Position numbers and translations under genes: made by a program
Shown: positions 17,670-26,361 of the stretch, one piece after another
Position numbering within the stretch: position 1 is the first letter of the stretch
How the letters are laid out: every line of letters begins with the position of its first letter
From: Aureococcus anophagefferens
Lineage: Eukaryota; Sar; Pelagophyceae; Pelagomonadales; Pelagomonadaceae
Length of the DNA: 29,328 bases
Assembly (NCBI RefSeq): GCF_000186865.1
Contig: NW_008705561.1
Coordinates: forward strand, 2,438,299 to 2,467,626
Direction of reading: 5' to 3'
The notes under the pieces: model-generated
The model's input: only the letters and a program-made list of their open reading frames with translations
What the model was told of the DNA's origin: nothing
Databases searched by the model: none

Positions 17670-18125
17670 TTACCTCGCGTCGCGCTTCTCGGGGAGGCCC
17701 TGGAAGATGACGGCGACGTCGATGAAGTCGCCGGTCTGGAAGTGGAGGTCGCGGAGCGTCTTGTTCTCGACGGCGTGCGCCTGCTGGGGCGCCTTCGTCG
17801 CCCAGACGTAGCCGACCTCCTTCATCGCGTTGCGGCCGAGCCGGTCGGGGTAGACGATGGCGAAGCTGAGCTGGCACCGCGGCCGCCGCGTCTCCGCGCG
17901 CTCGTGCTTGACCATGTCCGCGAGCTCGCGCAGCGTGCAGTCCTCCCAGGCGTAGAGCCGCAGCTCGTTGGGCGGCGTCACGCCGCTGCCGGGCGTGTCG
18001 CCGTAGGCCTGGAGGTCGTTGTGGCGCCGCTCGCTCCAGAAGACGCGCAGCAGGAACGGGCACGTCGCCGCGCGGTCGACGGCCTCCGGCGGCGGCGCCG
18101 GGGAGGCGGCGGCGTCGTCCGGCAT
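17670..18125 (-). CDS. SAP18: Histone deacetylase complex subunit SAP18
   Basis: 151 residues from ATG 18125. The ubiquitin-like SAP18 fold is recognised by CPFLLRVFWSERRHN, ELRLYAWEDCTLRELADMVK, CQLSFAIVYPDRLGRNAMKE and KTLRDLHFQTGDFIDVAV. SAP18 is a small nuclear adaptor. It is part of the Sin3-HDAC corepressor and, with RNPS1 and Acinus or Pinin, of the ASAP/PSAP complexes attached to exon junction complexes. It therefore links chromatin silencing and splicing. The length fits the family. A longer start at 18251 exists in frame, but its added segment is not conserved in type. The gene converges with the fusion gene (24-bp gap) and diverges from the mucin-like gene. Confidence 0.93.
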   Translation of the reverse strand: MPDDAAASPAPPPEAVDRAATCPFLLRVFWSERRHNDLQAYGDTPGSGVTPPNELRLYAWEDCTLRELADMVKHERAETRRPRCQLSFAIVYPDRLGRNAMKEVGYVWATKAPQQAHAVENKTLRDLHFQTGDFIDVAVIFQGLPEKRDAR

Positions 18126-18377
18126 CGGATCGGCGCGCGCAGAGCTCGGCTGCGGCAGTCGCAGAGGCGTGTGGCAACTCGCTGAGGAGACGCCGTTGTA
18201 TCGATGTTGCCCTTCTTGGCTCGTGTTGCGGATATGCTGGGCGTTGAGCATTACTTAAAAACCGGAGCCAACGCAGCGTTGCTGGCGGGTGCCCCCCACG
18301 TCGTGGATCCAGCGCTGAAGCCTGCCCCTGGTCGTGCTCCGTACGTGAGAGCCTCGGCCGCCCGCAAGTCCAGGGTG
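18126..18377. promoter_or_regulatory. Divergent promoter between SAP18 and the mucin-like gene
   Basis: 252 bp. An AT-rich ATTACTTAAAAACC near 18250 may be a core promoter element. Both flanking frames extend into this region with upstream ATGs (18204 on plus, 18251 on minus) that I judged unlikely starts, because the leader peptide and conserved domain begin later. Confidence 0.4.
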
Positions 18378-21300
18378 ATGGCGCGCCTCGTGGTGGCCGC
18401 GGCCCTCCTCGTGGGCGGCGCCGAGGCGACGAGCTTCTCGGCGGCCTACCAGCACAACACGTGCGACGACTACGGGACGAACTACGACGACGTCTACACG
18501 GGCGCCGCGCTGGGCTTCGAGTTCGATTCCCTCGCGTCCACGTGCTGCTACATCTACGACGCCAACGCCTGCTCCCACACGCCGACGGGCGTCCCGTCGC
18601 CGATGCCCTCGAGCACGCCGACGTCCGCGCCGACGCCGCTGCCGACGATCTCCTTCATGCCGACCTTCATGCCGACGTCCGTCCCGACGACCGACCCGAC
18701 GTCGACGCCGACGAGCTCGCCCACGAACATCCCGACGCCCGTGCCCACGGGCGTCCCGACGTCCGTGCCCACGAGCGGCCCCACGAACATCCCCACGATG
18801 CTCCCGACGACGATCCCGACGTCGCTGCCCACGTCCACGCCCACGGTCTCGCCCACGGTCGCGCCCACGGTCTCCCCGTCGCTCAAGCCCACCGACGGTC
18901 CCACGGTGTCGCCGTCGCCCGCGCCGACGCCCGCGCCCTCGACGGTGCCCACGCCGGCGCCCTCGCCGGCCCCGTCGCCCGCGCCGTCGCCGATGCCCTC
19001 GACGCCGCCGACGCCCGCGCCGTCCGCGACGCCGACGCCCGCGCCGACGCCGATGCCGTCCGTGCCGCCGACGCCCGCGCCGACGCCGTCGCCCTCGACG
19101 CCCCCGACGCCCGCGCCGTCGCCGGTCCCGTCGCCGGAGCCGTCGCCGGCGCCCTCGACGGTGCCGACGCCCGCGCCGACGCCCGCGCCGTCGCCGTCGC
19201 CCACGCCGGCGCCCTCGACGATGCCGACGCCCGCGCCGTCGCCGTCGCCCACGACGTCCCCGACGCCGTCCCCGTCGACGATGCCGACGCCCGCGCCGTC
19301 CCCGTCGCCCTCGGTGTCGCCTACGCCCGCGCCGTCGACGACGCCGACGGTCTCGCCGACGCCGTCCCCGAGCATCTCGCCCGCGCCGACGGTCTCGCCG
19401 ACCGTCGCGCCGACGATGGGCCCGACCGCCACCAAGGATCCCTCGCCCGCGCCCACGCCCGCGCCGTCTCCGTCGCCTTCGACGGCCCCGACGCCGGCGC
19501 CCACGGTCTCGCCGACGCCGTCCCCGTCCGTGTCGCCCACGGTCTCGCCGACGCCGTCCCCGACGCCCGGCCCGACCATCGGCGACTGCAAGTCCATCAT
19601 CACCGACATCTGCGGCTGCACCTACGTCCTCGACCACCTCTCGTGGACGATGCCGCCGACCCCGTCGCCTACGATCCCCCCGACGCCCCAGCCGACGACG
19701 CCCGCGCCGACGGCGACCCCGACGCCCGCGCCGACGCCCAAGCCCAGTCTGACGCCCTTCCCGTCCGGCACGCCCACGGGCGCGCCCTCGGGCACGCCGT
19801 CGACGCCGCCGAGCCCGCACCCGTCGACGCCGCCGAGCCCGGCGCCCACGGAGATCCCGACGGTCCGCCCGACGCCCGTGCCGACGACGCCGCCGTCGCC
19901 CGTGCCGACGCTGCCGCCCACGGGCATGCCGACGCCCGTGCCCACCTCCGCGCCCACGTCCATGCCGACGGGCACGCCGACGGCCATGCCGACGCCCGTG
20001 CCCACGGGCGTGCCGACGCCGGCGCCCACGACCACGCCGACCGCCGAGCCCTCGTCCGTGCCCACCGCCGTGCCGACCGCGCTCCCGACGGGCTGCCCCT
20101 CCTCGGAGCCCTCGCCCGCGCCGACGGGCGTCCCGACCTCGGAGCCGACGCTCGCGCCCACCTACGACACGCCGGAGCCGTCCGGCGTCCCGACCTCGTA
20201 CCCGTCGTTCACGCCGACCGCCGAGCCCACGTCCAACCCGACGTCGGTGCCGACGGGCATGCCGACGACGCCGCCGTCCCCGGAGCCCTCGTCCATCCCG
20301 ACGTCCGAGCCCACGTACATGACGGAGCACCCGTCCGGCGTGCCGACGTCCGTGCCGACGGGCGTGCCGACGTCCGAGCCGTCCTTCGCCCCGTCGTTCC
20401 CGCCGACCTCCGTGCCGACCTCGGTCCCGACGACGCCGCCGTCGTCCCTGCCCACGGTCCCGCCGACGTCCGCGCCGACGTCGCGCCCGACGGGCATGCC
20501 GACCTCGGTCCCGACGTCCGCGCCGTCCATGATCTGCCCGAGCCTCGCGTGGCTCAGCGGCGAGTCCGACGCCGACAACATCAAGAACTCCGGCTCCCTG
20601 GACGTGCGCGACGTGTACATCGACGCGTGCTGCCGCTTCAAGGTGACGCCGTGCCCGTCGCCCGTGCCGACGCCCGTGTCGGAGACCCCGACGGGCGTGC
20701 CGACGTCGGTGCCCACGAGCATGCCGACGGTGACGCCGACGTCCCAGCCGTCGACGCCGCCGTCGCCGGCGCCGTCCGGCGTGCCGACGGGCGACCCGAC
20801 GCCCGTGCCGTCCGGCTCCCCCGAGCCGACGGCCTCGCCGACCATCGCCCCGACGCCGTCGCCCTCGACGGTGCCGACGCCCGCGCCGTCCGCCACGCCG
20901 ACGCCCGCCCCGACGCCCGCGCCCTCGGCCACGCCGACCCCGGCGCCGACGCCCGCGCCGTCGCCGAGCCCGACCGCGTGCCGGTGCACGATGGACTACG
21001 GCTACGCGCAGAACTACGGCAACTTCTACTACAACCCCGACGGCCTCATCTCCGGCAGCCTGCCCGCGCTGAACATCGACACGAACACGCTCTCGGACGG
21101 GTTCACGTGGTCCGAATACCTCGCGGCCAAGACCTACACGGACGGCCTCTACATCAGCGGCATGTCCTACGACGGCCACTGCGTCTACAAGGAGCAGCCG
21201 GACCCGTCGGCGGCGCCGACGGCCGTGCCGATCCCGGCGCCGACGCCGCGGCCGACGACGGCCCCGGTCAACCTGCCGCCCGGCGAGACGGCCAAGCCGT

Positions 21301-22022
21301 CCCCGAAGCCGTCGCCCATGCCGACGGAGTACGACACGATCGTCGCGGTCGCGTCGGCCGTCGTCATGAACGGCCTCGACCCGGACGACTTCAACGCCAA
21401 GACGGACATGAAGATCGCCTTCCGGAAAACGATCGCGAGCATCATCGCGTCCGACGAGATCTGCCCCGGCGGCGCGGCGGACTACGAGACGTGCATCGGC
21501 GAGCCCGTGGCGACGCTCGTGCGCCGCCGGCGAGGCCTGCTCTCCGTCTCGGCGACGGTCGACTTCGACATGTTCGCGACGGTCGAGGGCTCCACGGGCG
21601 CGGTGACGGCCGGCGACGACATCCTCTCGGACGTGACGACCGCGCTCACGACGTCCGTGTCGGACGGCTCCTTCGCGTCCACGCTGACCACGGAGGCGGC
21701 GGCCACGGGCGGCGACGCGAGCACGGGCTTCGCGTCCGCGGCGGTCGACGTCACGGCGTCGACGACGGCCATCGCGGCGTCGACGGTCGCGATCACCGTC
21801 GACACGCCGCTGCCCTCGCCCGACCCGACGGCGGCGCCGTCGATCTCGCCGGCGCCGACGCCCGCGACGCCGGCGGGCGGCGGCGGCGGCGACGACGACG
21901 ACAGCGGCGCCATGGTCATCATCATCGTCGTGGTGGTCATCGTCGTCGTCCTCGCCGCGGGCGCGGGCGCGTTCTTCATGATGCAGAAGGGCGCCGGCGG
22001 CCAAGTCAAGCCGAGCGGCTAG
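18378..22022 (+). CDS. Mucin-like Pro-Thr-Ser-rich type I membrane protein
   Basis: 1214 residues. ATG 18378 starts a signal peptide ([16 protein letters not shown]). A short Cys-containing module follows ([25 protein letters not shown]). Then come two long Pro/Thr/Ser/Ala arrays built on PT-x-x-P and PTPAPSP-type pentads (about residues 71-395 and 418-715), with small Cys modules between and after them ([46 protein letters not shown]). A conserved-looking ectodomain about residues 980-1140 ([38 protein letters not shown]) is followed by a stalk, a transmembrane span of Ile/Val ([20 protein letters not shown]) and a short cytoplasmic tail. The PT arrays are probably heavily O-glycosylated, suggesting a cell-surface coat or adhesion protein. 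The RRRRG before the last ectodomain could be a protease site. No enzyme domain is seen. Confidence 0.8.
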   Translation: MARLVVAAALLVGGAEATSFSAAYQHNTCDDYGTNYDDVYTGAALGFEFDSLASTCCYIYDANACSHTPTGVPSPMPSSTPTSAPTPLPTISFMPTFMPTSVPTTDPTSTPTSSPTNIPTPVPTGVPTSVPTSGPTNIPTMLPTTIPTSLPTSTPTVSPTVAPTVSPSLKPTDGPTVSPSPAPTPAPSTVPTPAPSPAPSPAPSPMPSTPPTPAPSATPTPAPTPMPSVPPTPAPTPSPSTPPTPAPSPVPSPEPSPAPSTVPTPAPTPAPSPSPTPAPSTMPTPAPSPSPTTSPTPSPSTMPTPAPSPSPSVSPTPAPSTTPTVSPTPSPSISPAPTVSPTVAPTMGPTATKDPSPAPTPAPSPSPSTAPTPAPTVSPTPSPSVSPTVSPTPSPTPGPTIGDCKSIITDICGCTYVLDHLSWTMPPTPSPTIPPTPQPTTPAPTATPTPAPTPKPSLTPFPSGTPTGAPSGTPSTPPSPHPSTPPSPAPTEIPTVRPTPVPTTPPSPVPTLPPTGMPTPVPTSAPTSMPTGTPTAMPTPVPTGVPTPAPTTTPTAEPSSVPTAVPTALPTGCPSSEPSPAPTGVPTSEPTLAPTYDTPEPSGVPTSYPSFTPTAEPTSNPTSVPTGMPTTPPSPEPSSIPTSEPTYMTEHPSGVPTSVPTGVPTSEPSFAPSFPPTSVPTSVPTTPPSSLPTVPPTSAPTSRPTGMPTSVPTSAPSMICPSLAWLSGESDADNIKNSGSLDVRDVYIDACCRFKVTPCPSPVPTPVSETPTGVPTSVPTSMPTVTPTSQPSTPPSPAPSGVPTGDPTPVPSGSPEPTASPTIAPTPSPSTVPTPAPSATPTPAPTPAPSATPTPAPTPAPSPSPTACRCTMDYGYAQNYGNFYYNPDGLISGSLPALNIDTNTLSDGFTWSEYLAAKTYTDGLYISGMSYDGHCVYKEQPDPSAAPTAVPIPAPTPRPTTAPVNLPPGETAKPSPKPSPMPTEYDTIVAVASAVVMNGLDPDDFNAKTDMKIAFRKTIASIIASDEICPGGAADYETCIGEPVATLVRRRRGLLSVSATVDFDMFATVEGSTGAVTAGDDILSDVTTALTTSVSDGSFASTLTTEAAATGGDASTGFASAAVDVTASTTAIAASTVAITVDTPLPSPDPTAAPSISPAPTPATPAGGGGGDDDDSGAMVIIIVVVVIVVVLAAGAGAFFMMQKGAGGQVKPSG
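18590..20530 (+). repeat. Low-complexity Pro-Thr-Ser coding repeats
   Basis: Nearly 2 kb of imperfect 9-15-bp units such as CCGACGCCCGCGCC encode PTPAP/PTSVP-type pentads. The block is broken by one unique segment near 19585-19655, and a further PT array lies at 20640-20975. The period is in frame and the bias toward C and G on the plus strand is strong. It also creates long meaningless open frames on the opposite strand. Confidence 0.9.
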
Positions 22023-22283
22023 AAGCGGCGCGGCCGCGTTCCACAAGACCAAGTCCTTCGATTTCCCCCTGGATGACACCCTCCTCCCCCGACACGGCGC
22101 GAGCACCCCTCACCTCCCCCGAAAAAAACACCGCCCGCCGACCCGGACGCCGGAAGGCCGCGGCCGCGGGGGCCCGCCGCGAGACGGCGGGGCCCCGCCG
22201 CCCGCGCGCCCAGGCCGCAGCTTCCGCCCCCCGATCCTCCCCCGGCGTGCACTCGCCGACATAACCACATCACCACCACGCCA
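22023..22283. other. Convergent intergenic region with a GC hairpin
   Basis: 261 bp between the stops of the mucin-like gene (+) and PH-GLTP gene (-). An inverted repeat is visible: GGGGGCCCGCCG at 22168-22179 and CGGCGGGGCCCC at 22185-22196, 11 of 12 bases pairing across a 5-nt loop. No gene. It may contribute to 3' end formation of either transcript, which is an inference. Confidence 0.6.
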
Positions 22284-23735
22284 CTAGACGCGCCGGACGT
22301 CCTCGAGGTCGAGGTCGATAAAGAGCTGCTTCCAGGCCGCGAGGAGCGGGACGAGCGCCGCGTTGAACGCCTCGAGGTCCCTTCTGACGACGGCCGGCCG
22401 GTACTCGGCGGGCACCTGGGGCGCGACGGCGACGAGGTAGGCGTCCCACGCGGGGACGTTGTTCAGCGCCGCGCCGAAGACGCCCCGGAGGAGCCAGCCG
22501 TGGACGGGCTCGAGCTCGTCCGCGTACGCGCGCTTCGCGGCGGCGGCGAGGGCGACGGGCCCGTCCGCCGCGAGCGCGTAGCGGTTGATGCCGACCTGGA
22601 ACGCGAGCGTCCGGCGGAGCCAGAGGAAGCCGACGGCGACGGACGGGTCCTTGAGGACGCCCCCGGGCTTGTGCGCGCGCTTCTCGGCGCGGAGCGAGGC
22701 GGCGAGGGACGGCGCCGCGTGACGCCGCGCCTTGGCCGCGTTCGCCCGAAAGTCCTTGACGCCGAGCGCCATCGCGGGGCCCAACGCGGCGAGCACGCCG
22801 AGGAACGCGTCGCAGGCGTCGAGGATCGCGGCCGCGCCTAAATCGCCCGCGGCGGCGAAGCGCGTCGTGACCGCGGGCAGCGTCGACGTCGCCTCGCAGG
22901 CGATGGCGAGCAGGGCCGCGTCGACGGCCAATGTCACGTCAGACACGTCGGCGGCGGCAAATTCCTCGGAGAGCCGCAGCGTCATGCGCCAGGGCTTTCG
23001 CCGCCGCCGCCCGCAGAGGCCGCGCCGCGCGGCGTTGTCGCGCGTCCAGGCGAGGCAGACGCGGCCGCCGTCGGCCCAGGCCGCCGTCGCGGACCCCGCG
23101 GCGGCGTCCGGTCCGCTCGGCGCGGCGAACTCGGCCGCGCGCGCGCCGCGGACGACGACGCGCGTCGCCGCGGGCGGCACGAGCAGCTCGTCGCCCCAGG
23201 CCGGCGCGTGCGCGACGACGTACTCGCGGCCCGACGCCTCGAAGGCCGTCACGAGCGCGACGCCCGGCGCGCCGCGGTAGTCGCCCGTGAGCGTCGACGC
23301 GCGCTTCCCTCGCGTTCCGCGCTGCCGCTCGAGCGCCTCCCGCCAGGCCTCGCAGTCGCCCCCGCGGAACGCGTAGGTCCGCCCCTGCTGCGACGCCTCG
23401 CCCTCGCCGTGCTCGTCCGACGACCCCTTGGTCCGGATGCGCAGCGCGCCGTCCTCGACGGCGGCGCGCTCGACGTCGCCCAGCGCGACGGACCCGCGGT
23501 GGTGCCCGAAGAGGCCGCCGTCGCCGAACGCGAGGCCGTCGCCCGCCAGGAGTTTCGACGCTGTCGTCTCCGCGGGGTCCCCGCCGCGGAGGTAGTAGTG
23601 CAAGGCCGTCGTCGTCAGCACGACGTAGCGCGGCCGCCAGACGGGCTGCAGCAGCGGCCCGCCGCGCGTCAGCACCTCCAAGGGGCCCGTCTTCAGCACG
23701 CCGAGCGAGGGCGGCTGCTGCTGCTGCTGCGCCAT
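22284..23735 (-). CDS. PH domain-glycolipid transfer protein (FAPP2-like architecture)
   Basis: 483 residues without a required intron. It begins with a short poly-Gln run and a PH domain (VLKTGPLEVL, WRPRYVVLTTTALHYYL, then YAFRGGDCEAWREALERQ ending in the conserved Trp helix). The C-terminal about 200 residues are a GLTP fold. The sphingolipid headgroup residues are visible as D-x3-N-x2-K in GVKDFRANAAKARR, the headgroup-stacking Trp in VGFLWLRRTLAF, and the conserved His in ELEPVHGWLLRGVF, with AYLVAVAPQVPAEY after it. GLTP proteins bind single glycolipid or ceramide-phosphate molecules and move them between membranes; PH domains target phosphoinositide-rich membranes such as the Golgi. 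Together this resembles FAPP2/PLEKHA8. Lipid identity cannot be read from sequence. The middle region (residues about 145-280) is unassigned. Confidence 0.82.
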   Translation of the reverse strand: MAQQQQQPPSLGVLKTGPLEVLTRGGPLLQPVWRPRYVVLTTTALHYYLRGGDPAETTASKLLAGDGLAFGDGGLFGHHRGSVALGDVERAAVEDGALRIRTKGSSDEHGEGEASQQGRTYAFRGGDCEAWREALERQRGTRGKRASTLTGDYRGAPGVALVTAFEASGREYVVAHAPAWGDELLVPPAATRVVVRGARAAEFAAPSGPDAAAGSATAAWADGGRVCLAWTRDNAARRGLCGRRRRKPWRMTLRLSEEFAAADVSDVTLAVDAALLAIACEATSTLPAVTTRFAAAGDLGAAAILDACDAFLGVLAALGPAMALGVKDFRANAAKARRHAAPSLAASLRAEKRAHKPGGVLKDPSVAVGFLWLRRTLAFQVGINRYALAADGPVALAAAAKRAYADELEPVHGWLLRGVFGAALNNVPAWDAYLVAVAPQVPAEYRPAVVRRDLEAFNAALVPLLAAWKQLFIDLDLEDVRRV

Positions 23736-23871
23736 GGTTGCTGCCTAAGTGTTGTTGGTCAGCGCTCTGGCATCGCGGCTATGAACAAGGGGCTGCCCAG
23801 ACCATCGTGTGGTAGAAGCAGCGCGGGGCGATGTTTCCCCAGACGTGCCGCCGCGATCCTCGACGGCAAGC
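23736..23871. promoter_or_regulatory. Divergent promoter between PH-GLTP and the light-harvesting gene
   Basis: 136 bp between opposing ATGs. It includes an AT-richer TGCCTAAGTGTTGTTGGTCA stretch near the PH-GLTP start and CCATCGTGTGGTAGAAGCAG before the light-harvesting gene. An out-of-frame ATG occurs at 23831. No light-response element can be named with confidence. Confidence 0.4.
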
Positions 23872-24498
23872 ATGGCCAAGCTCCTCCTCTCCGCGCTCAC
23901 GCTGTCCACTTCCACCGCGTTCGTCGGCGTCCAGCCGTCGGCGCCGGCGTCGCAGCTGCACGCCGCTGGCATCGAGGACTACATCGGCGCCGACATCGAG
24001 ACGGCCGGGCTCTGGGACCCGCTGGGCCTGTCGAAGGACGCGGACCGGCTCTACCGCTGGCGATGCGTGGAGATCAAGCACGGCCGCGTGGCCATGCTCG
24101 CGACGGTGGGCTACCTCTACAACGACCTCAAGCTCACGCTCCCCGGCGTGCTGAGCCCGTCCGAGGGCATCAAGTTCGAGAACGTGCCGACCGGGCTCGC
24201 GGCGACGCACGGCAACCCCAACAGCGTGCCCATCGCCGGCTGGGTGCAGATGATCTTCTTCATCGGCGTCCTGGAGACGACGGTCTTCAAGCAGGACCCG
24301 GCCAAGGCGCCGGGCGACGTCGGCGGCGTCTTCTTCCGCCGCTACAGCGACCCCGCGGAGAAGGCCGACAAGCTCAAGAGCGAGCTCAAGAACGGCCGCC
24401 TCGCCATGATGGGCATCATGGGCATGCTCGTCACGGACCAGCTCACGGGCCTCGGGCCCGTCACCCAGCTCATGACCACCAAGGTCGTGCCCTTCTAG
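23872..24498 (+). CDS. Fucoxanthin chlorophyll a/c-type light-harvesting protein
   Basis: 208 residues, a usual size for the family. The N-terminus is a bipartite plastid signal. A hydrophobic signal peptide (AKLLLSALTLSTSTA) is followed by Phe in the STSTAF|VGV context, the ASAFAP-like cleavage motif of red-derived complex plastids. The mature part has the chlorophyll-binding helix 1 motif EIKHGRVAMLATVGY (Glu67 with HGR) and helix 3 ELKNGRLAMMGIMGML (Glu171 with NGR). The middle helix is GWVQMIFFIGVLETTVF. Such proteins bind chlorophylls a and c and fucoxanthin-type carotenoids in the thylakoid antenna. This gene is the best single indicator of a photosynthetic stramenopile. No intron is needed. 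I chose ATG 23872 because it begins the leader; an in-frame non-ATG extension upstream is not expected to be used. Confidence 0.95.
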   Translation: MAKLLLSALTLSTSTAFVGVQPSAPASQLHAAGIEDYIGADIETAGLWDPLGLSKDADRLYRWRCVEIKHGRVAMLATVGYLYNDLKLTLPGVLSPSEGIKFENVPTGLAATHGNPNSVPIAGWVQMIFFIGVLETTVFKQDPAKAPGDVGGVFFRRYSDPAEKADKLKSELKNGRLAMMGIMGMLVTDQLTGLGPVTQLMTTKVVPF

Positions 24499-24573
24499 GC
24501 CCTAACGGCGCGACCGGCGGTCCCCGGGGCAGAGGAAGAGCAGTCCCCGGGGGCAAGAGAAAGGGCCCCAAAA
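24499..24573. other. 75-bp convergent spacer with a direct repeat
   Basis: Between the stops of the light-harvesting gene and the RRM/zinc-knuckle gene. GTCCCCGGGGCAGAGGAAGA (about 24520-24539) is followed by a near copy, GTCCCCGGGGGCAAGAGAAA (about 24543-24562). It must hold both 3' ends. Confidence 0.7.
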
Positions 24574-25776
24574 CTAGCGGCGCCGCGCGTGCCCCCGCTT
24601 CTGGGGGCAGGACGGCCCCGTGTGGCCCGGGCGCGCGCACCACGCGCAGTAGACGTCGTGCGTCTTGTGCCGCTTGACCTTCTTGCAGTCGAGGTGGCCG
24701 CACTCGCCGCAGGTCATGCACGTCGCGCCCGCGCTGAGCTTCGCCTCGCCGTCGACGGCCTCGCACCACTTCCAGCTGTGGCCCACGTCGCCGCAGGCCG
24801 TGCAGACCTCGGGCATGGGCCGCGGCGCGTCCCGGCAGTCGCGCGCCGCGTGGCCCGGCCGGAGGCAGCGGTGGCAGAGCGCCTCGGGGCACGCGTCCAT
24901 GAGGTGGGCGTCGGACGCGCAGAGCGAGCAGCGCGGGCCCGCGCCGAAGAAGTCGCGGCCGCGCGCGGGCTCGCCCGCGCCGTCGTCGAAGTAGCGCGCG
25001 GGCGCCGCGCGCGCGCCGACCTTGCGCCGCTTGCGGTCCGGCGACCGGAGCTCGTCGTCGTCGCCCGCCGACGAAACGATCTCCTCGCGGGCCCGCAGGT
25101 CGCGCCCCTCGAAGGCCGCGCCGTCGAGCGCGTCCGCCGCGGCCGCGGCGTCCTCCGCGGACGCGTACGAGAGGACGCCGTAGCCCGCGGGCCGCCCGGC
25201 GTTGGGCCCGCTCCGGCAGACGGGCAGCTCGACCTCGACCAGGGCGCCGTGCTTCCTCGCGAGGCGCGCCAGCCGCTGCTCCGTCGTCGTGAACGGCACG
25301 TTGCTCACGAAGACGCGGAACGCCGCGGGCGCCTCGTCGGGCGCGTCGGACGGCGGCGCGTCCGACGCGTCGTCGCCGTCGGACGAGTCGGAGCCGCCGC
25401 CGTCGGACGCCGCGTCCGCGGGCCGCGCGGGCGCCTCGGCCGCGCAGCGCGCGGCGAACCCGGCGAGGTACGTGTCGTCGAGCGGCGCGTCCTCGAGCGC
25501 CGACGGCTCGCTCCGGATCTCGGACCGGTCGGTCTTGAGGAACTTGGCGCACCAGGCCGACAGCGGCCGCGGCGTCGCGCTCGCCGCGGGCTTCGCGGGC
25601 GTCGCGCCGGCCGCGGGCAGCGCCAGAGGCGGCGCGGCGGGCTCGGGCTCGGGGGCCGCCGCCGCGCCGTCGGGCGTCGCCGGCGGGTCGGACTCGTCGC
25701 CGTCCTTGCCCTTCTTGCCCTTCTTCCGGCGCTGGCGCTTCGCGCGCCGCTTCTCCGACTTTTCGGACCGACCCAT
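24574..25776 (-). CDS. RRM and CCHC zinc-knuckle RNA-binding protein
   Basis: 400 residues from ATG 25776; a GTG five codons earlier is not needed. The N-terminus is a strongly basic stretch (KRRAKRQRRKKGKKGK), a likely nuclear or nucleolar signal. An acidic Ser/Asp linker precedes an RRM at about residues 153-232 with RNP2 VFVSNVPF and RNP1 AGYGVLSYA. The last third carries at least four CCHC knuckles (C-x2-C-x4-H-x4-C): CSLCASDAHLMDAC, CHRCLRPGHAARDC, CTACGDVGHSWKWC and CAWCARPGHTGPSC, plus a variant CMTCGECGHLDC. Multi-knuckle proteins of this style include Air1/2 and ZCCHC7 of the TRAMP RNA-surveillance complex. The extra RRM differs from those, so a TRAMP role is only a suggestion. It binds RNA with high probability. 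Confidence 0.83.
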   Translation of the reverse strand: MGRSEKSEKRRAKRQRRKKGKKGKDGDESDPPATPDGAAAAPEPEPAAPPLALPAAGATPAKPAASATPRPLSAWCAKFLKTDRSEIRSEPSALEDAPLDDTYLAGFAARCAAEAPARPADAASDGGGSDSSDGDDASDAPPSDAPDEAPAAFRVFVSNVPFTTTEQRLARLARKHGALVEVELPVCRSGPNAGRPAGYGVLSYASAEDAAAAADALDGAAFEGRDLRAREEIVSSAGDDDELRSPDRKRRKVGARAAPARYFDDGAGEPARGRDFFGAGPRCSLCASDAHLMDACPEALCHRCLRPGHAARDCRDAPRPMPEVCTACGDVGHSWKWCEAVDGEAKLSAGATCMTCGECGHLDCKKVKRHKTHDVYCAWCARPGHTGPSCPQKRGHARRR

Positions 25777-25986
25777 TGGCTGGTCGGTCACTCACTCCTC
25801 GTCCATCGCCGAGCGAGCCGGCCGGTCATCTGCGGCAAGACGAGGCGGGTCCTCGGCGCGCGCGCGTTCCGCGTCGTCGACGCGCGCCACGCGCGCTCGC
25901 GACGTTGCCAGCGCGTCCGCCGTCGCGCACAGACACCGCCGTCGCGCACACAGACGCCAAGCGCCAGCGCTCCGGCGCAACGCACG
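25777..25986. promoter_or_regulatory. Divergent promoter region
   Basis: 210 bp between the RRM/zinc-knuckle ATG (25776, minus) and the small-protein ATG (25987, plus). It contains a GTCGCGCACAGACACCGCC and GTCGCGCACACAGACGCC near-repeat around 25921-25970 close to the plus-strand start. No recognised binding site. Confidence 0.4.
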
Positions 25987-26346
25987 ATGGACATGGACAC
26001 GGACGAGAGCGCCGCGCCTACCGACGGCGCCTGGAAGCGTCCGCGCGACGGCAACGAGATGGACGAAGCCTTCAAACGCATCCGCATCGACCAGAACCCG
26101 CCGCCGCCGCCGGTCGACCTGACGTCCGCCGCGCCGCCGGCGCACCCGCCGCTGCACCGTTCGAGCTCGGTGCCGGGCGCGGCCCGGGCCTCCGCGCCGC
26201 TCGCGCGCGCGAACTCGCTGCCGCCGGGCCGGCCCGACGCCGACGACGACGCGGAGGACGTCGAGGACTACGACTACGAGAACATCAACTCGTTCCTCAA
26301 CGACCTGCACCTCGCGCGCGAGCACCGCCGCGCGTCCGTGGGCTAA
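25987..26346 (+). CDS. Small acidic, disordered hypothetical protein
   Basis: 119 residues from ATG 25987. It starts with an acidic MDMDTDESAAPTDGAWKRPR segment. Then come a Pro-rich stretch, Ser-rich HRSSSVPGAARASAPLARAN (possible phosphosites, RSSS and RANS), an acidic DADDDAEDVEDYDYEN and a short predicted helix NINSFLNDLHLAREHRR at the end. It is not recognised. The conserved-looking C-terminal helix could be a binding motif in an otherwise disordered protein. Composition and a clean frame between neighbours support it being real. The stop is 15 bp from the stop of the convergent RING E3 gene. Confidence 0.55.
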   Translation: MDMDTDESAAPTDGAWKRPRDGNEMDEAFKRIRIDQNPPPPPVDLTSAAPPAHPPLHRSSSVPGAARASAPLARANSLPPGRPDADDDAEDVEDYDYENINSFLNDLHLAREHRRASVG

Positions 26347-26361
26347 AAGAAATAGAGGAAC

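Noticed and set aside
18255..22106. A 1283-codon open frame on the minus strand opposite the mucin-like gene
   Set aside because: Its translation is a nearly pure Arg/Gly run produced by reading the Pro-Thr repeat codons backwards; it has no domain or leader, and the plus strand has a clear signal peptide and membrane span.
12278..25834. GGTCATCTGCGGC shared by 12276 and 25825
   Set aside because: A 13-base match in 29 kb of skewed composition is expected by chance, and the flanks do not extend the similarity.
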